Below, one piece after another: positions 33,505 to 41,507 of a stretch of 64,000 bases of DNA (position 1 is the first letter of the stretch; each line of letters begins with the position of its first letter). This stretch comes from Halorhabdus sp. CBA1104. Lineage in GTDB: Archaea; Halobacteriota; Halobacteria; Halobacteriales; Haloarculaceae. Both the position numbers and the translations under genes were made by a program. The notes under the pieces are model-generated. The model was not told where the DNA came from. It saw only the letters and a program-made list of their open reading frames with translations, and ran no database searches. The stretch lies in assembly GCF_009690625.1 (NCBI RefSeq), contig NZ_CP033878.1, forward strand, positions 1,488,001-1,552,000, read 5' to 3'.

Positions 33505-34149
33505 CTAGAGGGAGACAGTTTCCTTGCCGGAGAGGGACTGTGGCACGACCAACGTCGAGGTCGTCGTCCCGCCCGACCGGGTGTTGATCGTCACTTCAAC
33601 TGTGTCACCCGGGTCAAGCGCCGAAACGTTATTCCCAGTAGTGATAACAGAGCCGCTAGTATCCTCATCACTGGGGAAATGCAAGACAGCACGGTCAGTC
33701 TGAGAGTTTAGCGTGTCGTCGTTCGAGATCGATGAATCGTCTGCTCCTTCGTCGTCTCGCAGTGCCGACCAGTTGAACACAGCATCACCCTGGGGATTGT
33801 CGAGTCGATCTGAGACGAGGTTGAAACTATCAGTATCAGTCACCCACTGGATTGTCGTCTCGTTCAGATTGACGTTGTTCGACCCTGGGGCCAATCGCAC
33901 CGTCATGTTAACTCGATCAACTAAATCGCCGGTCGTGTTCCCGACAGCATTTTCGACGACCAGTCGATTCGTCACTTGCTCTGCTGCTTGTTCACCACTC
34001 TCTTCGGCACTACTCTGCAGGAACCCAGCCGTGTTGATCAACACGCCCGCCGCGATCGCCGCGACCAGCACCATCGCGATGAACACGATCAGTGTGCCGA
34101 TCCCGACCTGGGCTCGCTCGTTCGGTTTGTCGCTTTTGCGTTCGAACAT
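33505..34149 (-). CDS. Archaellin (archaellum filament subunit), copy 2
   Basis: 214 residues, almost identical to copies 1 and 3 over the signal peptide, assembly helix and the globular part up to TDRAVL. It then differs in a patch of about 22 residues ([15 protein letters not shown] and following) before rejoining at AGDTVEV or PGDTVEV and the common end [10 protein letters not shown]. Several N-glycosylation sequons are shared. In haloarchaea such paralogues make major and minor filament parts; which is which is not visible here. A promoter resembling those of copies 1 and 3 lies upstream and T-runs lie downstream. Confidence 0.93.
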   Translation of the reverse strand: MFERKSDKPNERAQVGIGTLIVFIAMVLVAAIAAGVLINTAGFLQSSAEESGEQAAEQVTNRLVVENAVGNTTGDLVDRVNMTVRLAPGSNNVNLNETTIQWVTDTDSFNLVSDRLDNPQGDAVFNWSALRDDEGADDSSISNDDTLNSQTDRAVLHFPSDEDTSGSVITTGNNVSALDPGDTVEVTINTRSGGTTTSTLVVPQSLSGKETVSL

Positions 34150-34203
34150 TGTATCTCCGCCTGGGCTCTACTTCCCAGACTCTATCCGAACAGTTCTCAC
34201 GCG

Positions 34204-34216
34204 TTCACTTAAGAAC
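34204..34216 (-). promoter_or_regulatory. Promoter element of archaellin copy 2
   Basis: GTTCTTAAGTGAA on the minus strand, identical to the element of copy 1. The intervening leader (34150-34203), with GGCGGAGATACA before the ATG, is almost the same as that of copy 3, so the promoter was duplicated with the gene. GGAG eight bases from the ATG is a Shine-Dalgarno site. Confidence 0.5.
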
Positions 34217-34257
34217 AGGCCCCCGATTCTCATGGATGAAAATGTCTGTTGAGGTCG

Positions 34258-34262
34258 AAAAA
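34258..34262 (-). terminator. T-run downstream of archaellin copy 3
   Basis: TTTTT on the minus strand, about 40 bases after the copy 3 stop, inside a block similar to the region after copy 2. Likely a short archaeal terminator. Confidence 0.35.
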
Positions 34263-34298
34263 TCGGCACGCAGAACCGAAGAAGACTGCGGAGTTAGC

Positions 34299-34943
34299 CT
34301 AGAGGGAGACAGTTTCCTTTCCGGAGAGGGACTGTGGCACGACCAACGTCGAGGTCGTCGTCCCGCCTGACCGGGTGTTGATCGTCACTTCAACCGTGTC
34401 ACCCGCTTCGAGAGCACTTATCGTGCCAGCGCCTGAGCTGTTGACGAACGAGCTAGAGCTATTTGTCTCGAAGACCAGGACTGCCCGGTCAGTTTGAGAG
34501 TTCAGCGTGTCGTCGTTCTCAATCGACGAGTCGGTCTCTCCTTCGTCATCCCGAAGTGCCGTCCAATTAAACACGGCATCGCCCTGGGGACTGTCGAGTC
34601 GATCTGAGACGAGGTTGAAACTGTCAGTATCAGTCACCCACTGAATCGTCGTCTCGTTCAGATTGACGTTGTTCGATCCTGGGGCTAGTCGCACCGTCAT
34701 GTTAACTCGATCAACGTCCTCGCCAGTCGTATTCCCGACAGCGTTTTCGACGACTAGCCGATTCGTCACTTGCTCTGCTGCTTGTTCACCACTCTCTTCG
34801 GCACTACTCTGCAGGAACCCAGCCGTGTTGATCAACACGCCCGCCGCGATCGCCGCGACCAGCACCATCGCGATGAACACGATCAGTGTGCCGATCCCGA
34901 CCTGGGCTCGTTCGTTCCGATTGTTGTCGTTGCGTTCGAACAT
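34299..34943 (-). CDS. Archaellin (archaellum filament subunit), copy 3
   Basis: 214 residues and the upstream-most of the three. It has the same signal peptide, processing site (ERA before QVGIG) and assembly helix as the others. The head is also nearly the same except for a few substitutions ([10 protein letters not shown]) and the variable patch at residues 157-179, here serine-rich ([11 protein letters not shown]). The last 35 residues match copy 2 exactly. Sequons NTT, NMT, NET, NWT and NSS could carry glycans. It has its own promoter at about 34998-35010. Confidence 0.93.
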   Translation of the reverse strand: MFERNDNNRNERAQVGIGTLIVFIAMVLVAAIAAGVLINTAGFLQSSAEESGEQAAEQVTNRLVVENAVGNTTGEDVDRVNMTVRLAPGSNNVNLNETTIQWVTDTDSFNLVSDRLDSPQGDAVFNWTALRDDEGETDSSIENDDTLNSQTDRAVLVFETNSSSSFVNSSGAGTISALEAGDTVEVTINTRSGGTTTSTLVVPQSLSGKETVSL

Positions 34944-34997
34944 TGTATCTCCGCCTGGGCTCTACTTCCCAGACTCTATCCGAACGGTTCTCACGCA

Positions 34998-35010
34998 TTT
35001 ACTTAACAAT
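34998..35010 (-). promoter_or_regulatory. Promoter element of archaellin copy 3
   Basis: ATTGTTAAGTAAAT on the minus strand is a TATA element aligned with GTTCTTAAGTGAA of copies 1 and 2, at the same distance from the ATG. The leader between matches copy 2 at nearly all positions. Confidence 0.45.
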
Positions 35011-35132
35011 AGTCCCTCGATTATCGCACATGAAAACAACAATCACGGGCAGAAATGAGTGGTAACAAAATCGAAAACAGCGGAGAAACCACCCAACAGA
35101 AAGAGCAAGCGCGCAACGTCAAGCCGATTCGA

Positions 35133-35411
35133 TCACGCCTCGTACGTGACGAGACTGTACATCACGAACAAGTAGCCGAACGTGGTCAGTCCACTATTGA
35201 CGAGCAACAGCCCCCGCGTTCCGCTGAATCCAGTCAGGAACGCACTGATCATCGTCGACGCGGCGCCCGCGACTGCCAGGGCAAACCCCAACGACAGGTG
35301 AAGCATAGCACGACGCGACGTCTGAACGTACGCCCGCATTGCCATCCCGACCATCGTCAGGCCTGCGACGACGAAGACGAGCGTCAACACCGCATAGAGG
35401 AGTTCTATCAC
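35133..35411 (-). CDS. Small three-helix membrane protein next to a winged-helix regulator (DUF7521-like)
   Basis: 92 residues with three membrane helices: IELLYAVLTLVFVVAGLTMV, then HLSLGFALAVAGAASTMISA, and the C-terminal LTTFGYLFVMYSLV. I take the GTG at 35411 as start, because the open frame upstream (to 35528) is soluble, poorly coding and overlaps AT-rich intergenic DNA. Small proteins of this shape next to a winged-helix gene recur in haloarchaea (I believe DUF7521). It may tether or sense for the neighbouring regulator. It lies 171 bases downstream of that gene and upstream of the archaellins. Confidence 0.65.
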   Translation of the reverse strand: MIELLYAVLTLVFVVAGLTMVGMAMRAYVQTSRRAMLHLSLGFALAVAGAASTMISAFLTGFSGTRGLLLVNSGLTTFGYLFVMYSLVTYEA

Positions 35412-35582
35412 TGGCACCGACTGATGATTACCGAGGTCACCTATTAAATCATTCCTCGAAAATATCTGCTTTGATAATCGGCCGGTCCCGGCCAGAGTAG
35501 GCACGTATGCAGTAACAAACGACGACAATATGGCGGTAGGGGCGACGACGAATAGAAGACGGGCGACACACGCGCAGGCGCG

Positions 35583-35918
35583 CTAGGACTCGGATAACGT
35601 ACGCCAGGCTTCGTCGAGTTTGTTCGTGACTTCCGATCGTTCTTCGACGTCGATCAGCATCGATTCCTCGAAGGAGACCTCGATTGCGTCGACGTTCCGC
35701 CGGTACACCTTGATGCGTCGACGGTCGTCCGAGAGAACGTTGTCGTGGAGCTCGAGCAGATTGTGGTCGGTGAGTTCGTCGATCCGCCGATAGCACGTCG
35801 CGATCGGGATATCCAGCTGATCGCTCAACTCTTGGGCAGATTTCGGTTCCTCGGTCGCGTCCAGAATCTCGGCGCTGTACTTGTTTCCGAGGGTCCGGAG
35901 CAAATCGACCGATACCAT
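35583..35918 (-). CDS. Winged helix-turn-helix transcription regulator
   Basis: A 111-residue ArsR-like regulator. The DNA-binding helices are SAQELSDQLDIPIATCYRRID, with recognition helix around IATCYRRIDEL; the wing follows as LLELHDNVLSDDRRRIKVYR. The remaining 35 residues are probably a dimerisation helix. No metal-binding cysteine pair is visible. The ATG at 35918 is fixed by a compact family-like N-terminus; the frame is open to 36047. An 11-base palindrome TTATC-A-GATAA lies three bases upstream, a likely autoregulatory operator. Its position between the archaellin genes and the chemotaxis genes makes it a candidate archaellum regulator. Confidence 0.8.
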   Translation of the reverse strand: MVSVDLLRTLGNKYSAEILDATEEPKSAQELSDQLDIPIATCYRRIDELTDHNLLELHDNVLSDDRRRIKVYRRNVDAIEVSFEESMLIDVEERSEVTNKLDEAWRTLSES

Positions 35919-35919
35919 T

Positions 35920-35953
35920 GTTATCAGATAATGAAGCACAGTAAAGTAAAGGT
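35920..35953 (-). promoter_or_regulatory. Palindrome and TATA element before the winged-helix gene
   Basis: TTATCAGATAA (35921-35931) is a perfect 5+1+5 palindrome directly upstream of the ATG at 35918. CCTTTACTTTACTG on the minus strand (about 35940-35953) is TATA-like at 22-35 bases from the ATG. The palindrome would cover the transcription start, as a repressor site does. GTTATCAGATA recurs before arlCE. Confidence 0.5.
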
Positions 35954-36081
35954 ATCGACCATGAAAGCGCGGTAAAATCGATATCCCGAGACGGAAGCGA
36001 GAAATGACGTTTGACGGCGATTGCGGTGGTGAAACGGTCGTTTTCACGAATGAGAAGAGATTCTCACTACGGGAGAGGGGC

Positions 36082-36807
36082 TCAGAGCGGCGACTCGGAG
36101 TCGTTCATCATCGAGAACGCACTGGCGTTGTCGTGGACCGCAATGCCACCCTGGGTTATTTCCATGGGATAGATATCTGTCTCGATATCTTGTTTGCGCA
36201 TCTTCGCGACCCAGACGTAGCGGTTGACGCCAGATTCTGTCGGCGTCTGGATGAGGTAGATATTGCCGTCGGTGAGGAAGTTCTCCAGTCCGATATCAGT
36301 ATCCGGGAATACCGTCGACTGCTCGTTCGTCAACAGGCTCGTCAACCCGTTTTGTTTGAGGATGTCGGTGAACTTCAGGAGATACGTCCGGTGTTCGCTC
36401 TCGTCGTCGAAAAAGAGCTCGAACATCGCAAGTGAGTCTAACACGAGCCGATCGTACTCGTCTTGCTCGATGTCGTCGAGGAGGACTTCGAGTGTGTCCG
36501 AGAAATCGTTCTCCCGCAGGAGACGACGCTTATCGTAGACCTTGATATCGCCTGCCTCGACGTGTTCGGCCCACCGATCGAAGCCGATCGACTCGGCCGC
36601 AGCGGCCAAGTCCTCACGATTTTCCTCGAAGGACAAGAAGATCCCACGCTCGTCGAACTGCTCGACGCCGTTGTAGATGAACTGCAAGCCCAGGATACTC
36701 TTGCCAGCGCCGGGCGTCCCGATAACGAGCGTCGTCGAGTTGGTGACGATCCCGCCGTTGAGGATCGAGTCGAGCCCGTCGATACCGGTTGTGGTGAGTT
36801 CAACCAT
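36082..36807 (-). CDS. KaiC-like (RAD55/RecA-superfamily) ATPase in the chemotaxis cluster
   Basis: A 241-residue single KaiC domain. The Walker A motif is GTPGAGKS (30-37), the catalytic Glu pair is in FLSFEENRED, and Walker B is DRLVLDSLAMFELFF. A C-terminal VAKMRKQDIETDIYPMEI segment is as in KaiC-domain proteins. It differs from ArlH and carries no receptor domain. Proteins of this kind are often auto-named HTR-like. It is leftward, downstream of cheW and upstream of the winged-helix gene. A role in nucleotide-dependent signalling to the chemotaxis or archaellum machinery is inferred only from location. Confidence 0.8.
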   Translation of the reverse strand: MVELTTTGIDGLDSILNGGIVTNSTTLVIGTPGAGKSILGLQFIYNGVEQFDERGIFLSFEENREDLAAAAESIGFDRWAEHVEAGDIKVYDKRRLLRENDFSDTLEVLLDDIEQDEYDRLVLDSLAMFELFFDDESEHRTYLLKFTDILKQNGLTSLLTNEQSTVFPDTDIGLENFLTDGNIYLIQTPTESGVNRYVWVAKMRKQDIETDIYPMEITQGGIAVHDNASAFSMMNDSESPL

Positions 36808-36902
36808 CGTAGATAGTCCCAGGTTGGGTCATAGTGGATTGGTAGGCGAACAGTCAAAAAGGCTTCTGCATCGTGCGGGGACTGACCGTACGGCGACAGG
36901 CG

Positions 36903-37328
36903 TTACGCCGAGTGTACCGCGACTGGATCGACCCAGATCACGAATCCGTCGTCGCGTTTGACGACGCCCTTGATCGAGGCCGCGCCAGCACCGGCGGGCG
37001 AGGGGTCGACGTTCTCCTCGTCGACCGCCCGAACCTGATAGACTTCGTCGACGAGCCACCCGGCAGCTTCCTGATCGGCCGTGATTTCCGGATCGAACAC
37101 GATGATCCGGCGCTGCTCTCCGGACTCTTCGATGTCGAAGACGACCTTCGGATCGACGATCGAGGTCGTGCGACCTCGGAGGTCCATGACACCCTCGACG
37201 TGGCGCGGCGAATTCGGGACGGCCGTGAGCTCGCCGACGTCGACGATCTCGGTCACGTAGTCGATACTGACACAATACCGCTCGTCGCCGAGCTTGAACT
37301 CTAGGACTTGGCCGGTCGAATTTGACAT
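36903..37328 (-). CDS. cheW: Chemotaxis coupling protein CheW
   Basis: A 141-residue protein made of two SH3-like beta-barrels that connects receptors to CheA. Visible are the entry strand GQVLEFKLGDERYCVSIDYV, the interface segment ELTAVPNSPRHVEGVMDLRG, and the closing strand VIWVDPVAV. Length is normal. The start ATG 37328 faces the cheB gene; a 245-base divergent region carries both promoters. Its downstream neighbour is the KaiC-like gene. Confidence 0.93.
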   Translation of the reverse strand: MSNSTGQVLEFKLGDERYCVSIDYVTEIVDVGELTAVPNSPRHVEGVMDLRGRTTSIVDPKVVFDIEESGEQRRIIVFDPEITADQEAAGWLVDEVYQVRAVDEENVDPSPAGAGAASIKGVVKRDDGFVIWVDPVAVHSA

Positions 37329-37429
37329 CTGTGATAGCCTCCCAGTGGCGACCGCTCCGCGGTGGGGGACGCCGCTGAATCGTTTCTGACCATTAGTTCC
37401 GCGAAAATCACCTTAAGTGTGTTCATCAG

Positions 37430-37437
37430 GTTATCAG
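37430..37437 (+). promoter_or_regulatory. GTTATCAG motif in the cheW/cheB divergent region
   Basis: The 8 bases GTTATCAG repeat the core of the 11-base motif found before arlCE and the winged-helix gene. It lies 102 bases before cheW and 137 before cheB. Alone an 8-mer is weak evidence; it is listed because all three occurrences are in control regions of the cluster. Confidence 0.25.
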
Positions 37438-37536
37438 CGATGATTCCGACGGCGGAGTCTTTATTTGCTGCGTTGGGCAAGATTGTCCAAGGAGTGACCC
37501 GCCAATGACCGGACGAGATCGAGCCGCGGTGATCAC

Positions 37537-37543
37537 CTTTAAC
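37537..37543 (+). promoter_or_regulatory. TATA-like element of the cheB operon
   Basis: CTTTAAC at 31-37 bases before the ATG of cheB (37574). Spacing fits a short leader or leaderless mRNA for the cheB-cheA-cheR operon. Confidence 0.35.
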
Positions 37544-37573
37544 CGAACTGCCCCATAGGGTATCATACTGAAT

Positions 37574-38647
37574 ATGTCAGCACGGTCATCGCCTCGCGCC
37601 GTCGTCGCGGATGACAGCCATTTCATGCGGAGTGTCATCTCGGATATCCTCGAGGAGGGCGGAGTCGAGGTCATCGCGACTGCGAAGAACGGTCGCGAGG
37701 CAACCGAAATCGTGTGCGAGCAGGAACCGGACGTCGTGACGATGGACGTCGAGATGCCGGAGATGAACGGCATCGAAGCAGTCGAGCAGATCATGGCCGA
37801 GTGTCCGACGCCGGTCCTGATGCTCAGCGCCCATACCGACGAGAACGCCAACGTGACCTTCGAAGCCCTCGAAAAAGGGGCCGTGGACTTCTTCACGAAA
37901 CCCGGCGGCGAGGTGTCCATGGAGATGTCCCGCCTGAAAGACCAGCTCGTCGAAATGGTGCGGACGGTTGCGGACGTAGACCCAGTTGCGAGGGCCGCCC
38001 GGAACAGTCAAGGAGCCACGACGGAATCGGCGACACCAGCCGGTGGTGCCGAGCAGTACGTCGACAATCCGACGCTGGTGATCGGTTCCTCGACGGGAGG
38101 GCCGACCGTCGTCGAACGGGTCCTCTCGGAGTTGCCCGTCGCGGCCAACTTACGGATCCTCGTCGTCCAACACATGCCCGACGAGTTTACCAGCCGATTC
38201 GCCAACCGACTCGATGGCCGCAGCGAGTACACGGTCCGTGAGGCCAGCGACGGCGATCGGATCGGTGGCGGTGATGCCCTCGTCGCAGCGGGCGGCTATC
38301 ACATGGAGGTCTCGAACTACACGCATGGACGACTCCGCGTCGCGTTGACCGAAGACGCGCCGGTCAACAGTGTCCGGCCGTCGGTCGACGTGACAATGGA
38401 GAGTGCGGCAGCCGCGATTGACGATCCGCTCGTCGGCGTCATCCTCACTGGGATGGGCGAAGACGGTGCCAACGGCATTCGTGCGATCAAAGATGCCGGT
38501 GGCACGACGCTCGCACAGAACGAGGCGTCTTCGGCGGTCTATGGCATGCCAAAGCGAGCCGTCGAAACCGGAAAGATAGACGACGTCTGTTCGCTCGACT
38601 CGATCTCGACCCGGATCATCGAGGCAGTCAAACCGGAGGTGCACTAA
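37574..38647 (+). CDS. cheB: Chemotaxis protein-glutamate methylesterase CheB
   Basis: A 357-residue two-domain protein. The N-terminal receiver has Asp13/Asp14 (VADDSHF) and the phospho-acceptor Asp58 (TMDVEMPEMNG). A linker of about 40 residues leads to the methylesterase domain. Its catalytic serine is in GSSTGGPT, histidine in VVQHMPDEF and aspartate in GMGEDGANG. Phosphorylated by CheA, it removes methyl groups from receptors for adaptation. First gene of the rightward cheB-cheA-cheR-HEAT operon; cheA follows after five bases. Confidence 0.95.
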   Translation: MSARSSPRAVVADDSHFMRSVISDILEEGGVEVIATAKNGREATEIVCEQEPDVVTMDVEMPEMNGIEAVEQIMAECPTPVLMLSAHTDENANVTFEALEKGAVDFFTKPGGEVSMEMSRLKDQLVEMVRTVADVDPVARAARNSQGATTESATPAGGAEQYVDNPTLVIGSSTGGPTVVERVLSELPVAANLRILVVQHMPDEFTSRFANRLDGRSEYTVREASDGDRIGGGDALVAAGGYHMEVSNYTHGRLRVALTEDAPVNSVRPSVDVTMESAAAAIDDPLVGVILTGMGEDGANGIRAIKDAGGTTLAQNEASSAVYGMPKRAVETGKIDDVCSLDSISTRIIEAVKPEVH

Positions 38648-38652
38648 TCACA

Positions 38653-40638
38653 ATGGACGATCAATACCTCGACGCCTTCATCCGCGAGAGCGAGGAGGCG
38701 ATCACGCAGTTGAACAACTCGTTGCTCGAACTCGAATCGGACCCCGAAAACCAGGAGGCGATGGAATCGATCTTCCGGACGGCCCACACGCTGAAGGGTA
38801 ACTTCGGCGCGATGGGCTTTGACGACGCCAGCGACCTGGCCCACGCGGTCGAAGACTTACTCGACCAGATGCGCCAGGGCGAGATGGAGGTCACCCCCGA
38901 AGTAATGGACCTCGTGTTCGCCGGTGTCGACCAGATCGAGGCCATCGTCAACGAAATCGAGCAAAGCGGTGAGCCGACAGCCGACACGACCGCCATCGTC
39001 GATGACATCCGGACCGTCATCGAGGAAGGATCCCAAGCAGCTGGATCCAGCGGCGACGAAAACAGCCAGGAGTCTGCTACCGAGGACACGGCAGACGACG
39101 ACACCGACTCTACGGACAGCGACGTGACGGCAATTCTCGACCGGACCGACGTCCCAGAACCAGACGAGGGCGAGGTCTATCACATCGACGTCGACGTCGG
39201 TGACGGGAACATGCAGGGTGTCGACGCCATGTTGGCCGTCGAATCACTGGCCGAGTCGCTTGACCTGCTGGCGACCGATCCCGATCGAGATGACGTCGAG
39301 AACGGGGACTTCGAGGATCGATTCTCGGTGTTCGCCGCTGCTGGGGACGAAACAACCGTCCGAGCCGCAATCGACGAGGCAGGTTCGATCGAGCGGGCGA
39401 CGGTCGACGACGTCACAGCGGCGGTCGCCGCCGCCGACACTGGGTCCGAAGACGACGATGCTGGGGCAGCCGCCTCCGCCAGCAACGGGGACTCGTCTGT
39501 CGACGAGATCAAATCCGTCCGGGTCGACGTCGGTCAACTCGATGATTTGCACGGCCAGGTCGAGCAGCTGGTGACCAGCCGGATCAAGCTCCGGCGGGCG
39601 ACCGAACAGGAGAACGTGGATTCGGCGACCGAGACACTCAACGAACTCGATAAGATCACTGCCAACCTCCAGAACACGGTCATGGACATGCGGTTGATCC
39701 CGTTGCGAAAGGTCGTCGGGAAGTTCCCGCGGCTGGTCCGTGACCTCTCACGGGATCTGGGCAAGGAAGTCGAGTTCACCATCGAGGGCGAAGACATCGA
39801 ACTCGACCGGACGATCCTGACCGAGATCTCCGATCCGCTGATGCACATCCTTCGGAACGCGGTCGATCACGGGATCGAGTCGCCCGACGAGCGCGAACGC
39901 GCGGGCAAGCCTCGCGAAGGGCACATCGAACTGCGCGCTCGCCGTGAGCGCGACCACGTCGTCATCACCGTCGAGGACGACGGGGCCGGGCTGGACGTCG
40001 AGGAGATCCGCGAGAAAGCCCTCGAAAAGGGGGTTCGATCCGCCGAAGAGATCGAACGGATGGACGATTCAGCGATCTACGATCTGGTCTTTCACCCCGG
40101 GTTCTCGACGGCTGAGGAGGTCACCGACACGTCGGGCCGCGGGGTCGGTATGGACGTCGTCCACGAGACAGTAACGCAACTCGATGGGTCCGTCAACGTC
40201 GAATCGACACCCGGAGACGGAACGTCCGTCTCGCTACGCCTGCCGGTGACGATGGCCATCGTGAAGGTACTGTTCGTCCAAGTCGGTGACGAGCAGTACG
40301 GCATCCCGATCAAGAACGTCGACGAGATCACCGCCGCCACGGAAGCCCGGACGATCAACGGCAGCGAGGTCATCAAACACAACGACGAGATCTACCCGAT
40401 CATCCATCTCGAAGATGCTTTTGATGTCCCCGGGGAGACGAAAAACGGCGACGGCATGCTGGTTCGCGTCCGGGAATCGGAACGCAAAGTGGCCTTACGC
40501 TGTGACGAGGTCAACAGCCAGGAGGAAGTCGTCGTCAAGCCCCTCGAGGGAATCCTCTCGGGGACGCCCGGACTTTCGGGCACGGCGGTCCTGGGCGACG
40601 GGAACATCGTCCACATCCTCGACGTCGTGACGCTGTAG
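38653..40638 (+). CDS. cheA: Chemotaxis histidine kinase CheA
   Basis: 661 residues. The P1 domain has the phosphorylated His45 in FRTAHTLKGNFGAMGF. A long acidic linker follows, with a small domain around residues 170-260 that should be P2 for CheY/CheB docking. Then come the P3 dimerisation helices (LDDLHGQVEQLVTSRIKL), the P4 kinase domain with ILRNAVDHGIE (N box), DDGAGLD, FHPGFST and GRGVGMDVV boxes, and a P5 CheW-like regulatory domain (QVGDEQYGIPIKNV). All boxes are intact. It autophosphorylates in the receptor array and passes phosphate to CheY and CheB. Confidence 0.96.
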   Translation: MDDQYLDAFIRESEEAITQLNNSLLELESDPENQEAMESIFRTAHTLKGNFGAMGFDDASDLAHAVEDLLDQMRQGEMEVTPEVMDLVFAGVDQIEAIVNEIEQSGEPTADTTAIVDDIRTVIEEGSQAAGSSGDENSQESATEDTADDDTDSTDSDVTAILDRTDVPEPDEGEVYHIDVDVGDGNMQGVDAMLAVESLAESLDLLATDPDRDDVENGDFEDRFSVFAAAGDETTVRAAIDEAGSIERATVDDVTAAVAAADTGSEDDDAGAAASASNGDSSVDEIKSVRVDVGQLDDLHGQVEQLVTSRIKLRRATEQENVDSATETLNELDKITANLQNTVMDMRLIPLRKVVGKFPRLVRDLSRDLGKEVEFTIEGEDIELDRTILTEISDPLMHILRNAVDHGIESPDERERAGKPREGHIELRARRERDHVVITVEDDGAGLDVEEIREKALEKGVRSAEEIERMDDSAIYDLVFHPGFSTAEEVTDTSGRGVGMDVVHETVTQLDGSVNVESTPGDGTSVSLRLPVTMAIVKVLFVQVGDEQYGIPIKNVDEITAATEARTINGSEVIKHNDEIYPIIHLEDAFDVPGETKNGDGMLVRVRESERKVALRCDEVNSQEEVVVKPLEGILSGTPGLSGTAVLGDGNIVHILDVVTL

Positions 40639-40690
40639 ACCGGTGACCTCATTACCAACGAGCCATGAGAAAACATAACGTGATGCATCG

Positions 40691-41506
40691 ATGAGTCGCC
40701 GGTCGGGATCACAGCGGGGATTCGAATCGCTGCTCGCCTACATCGGGTCGGAACTGGCCTTCGAGTCGGACTTTTACAACGACTCCTACCTGGATCGCCG
40801 GATCACTGCTCGCATCCGGCGGACCGGGAGTGACGACTACCAGGCCTACGAACGACTCCTCCAGCGCGATTCGGACGAGCAAGCAGCACTGTTAGACTCA
40901 CTATCGATCAATGTCACCGGCTTCTTCCGGAACCCGGACGCCTGGGAGGGGGTGCGGTCGGTTCTCCGGACACTGACGGCTGAAAACCGCCAAGTGCAAG
41001 CCTGGAGTGCGCCCTGTGCGGACGGTCGCGAGCCCTACTCCCTGGCGATGCTCGCTCTCGACGATCCGGAAATCGACGCCCGTCGGCTGGATATTCTGGC
41101 GACAGACATCAACCCGGACATCCTCGAAGTAGCTCGGGAGGGGGTTTACGAGGCCTCACAGACGTCGGATATCGCCGAGGAATTAGCGCCGCTGACGAAC
41201 AACCAGCAATACGTCGATCGTGATGCAGACACCTTCTCGGTGACCGACCGTGTGAAGAACATGGTCACCTTCGAGCAACACGACCTCATCAGAGGTGACC
41301 CGAAACAGGACCTCGACCTCCTGTTGTGTCGGAATTTCCTCATCTACATCGACGGCTCCTACAAGGACCCGATCTTCGAGACGATCCGCGGGTCACTCCG
41401 GGGCGGCGGCTACCTGATGATCGGCATGACGGAGACGATCCCGGCCGGGGCGCGCTCGGATTTCGACGCGGTCGACAAACAACACCGGATCTACGAACGC
41501 CGCTGA
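40691..41506 (+). CDS. cheR: Chemotaxis protein methyltransferase CheR
   Basis: A 271-residue SAM-dependent enzyme that methylates receptor glutamates. The helical N-terminal domain (about 1-75) includes DSLSINVTGFFRNP. The SAM-binding motif is SAPCADGREPYSLAM, with ATDINPDIL and the CheR-typical LLLCRNFLIYID. Length is normal. It lies 52 bases after cheA with a start ATG at 40691 and is followed after one base by the HEAT-repeat gene, so adaptation enzymes CheB and CheR share one transcript. Confidence 0.95.
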   Translation: MSRRSGSQRGFESLLAYIGSELAFESDFYNDSYLDRRITARIRRTGSDDYQAYERLLQRDSDEQAALLDSLSINVTGFFRNPDAWEGVRSVLRTLTAENRQVQAWSAPCADGREPYSLAMLALDDPEIDARRLDILATDINPDILEVAREGVYEASQTSDIAEELAPLTNNQQYVDRDADTFSVTDRVKNMVTFEQHDLIRGDPKQDLDLLLCRNFLIYIDGSYKDPIFETIRGSLRGGGYLMIGMTETIPAGARSDFDAVDKQHRIYERR

Positions 41507-41507
41507 C

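Noticed and set aside
36082-36807. Second arlH gene
   Set aside because: The Walker A motif (GTPGAGKS) and the lack of other arl neighbours show it is a different KaiC-like protein.
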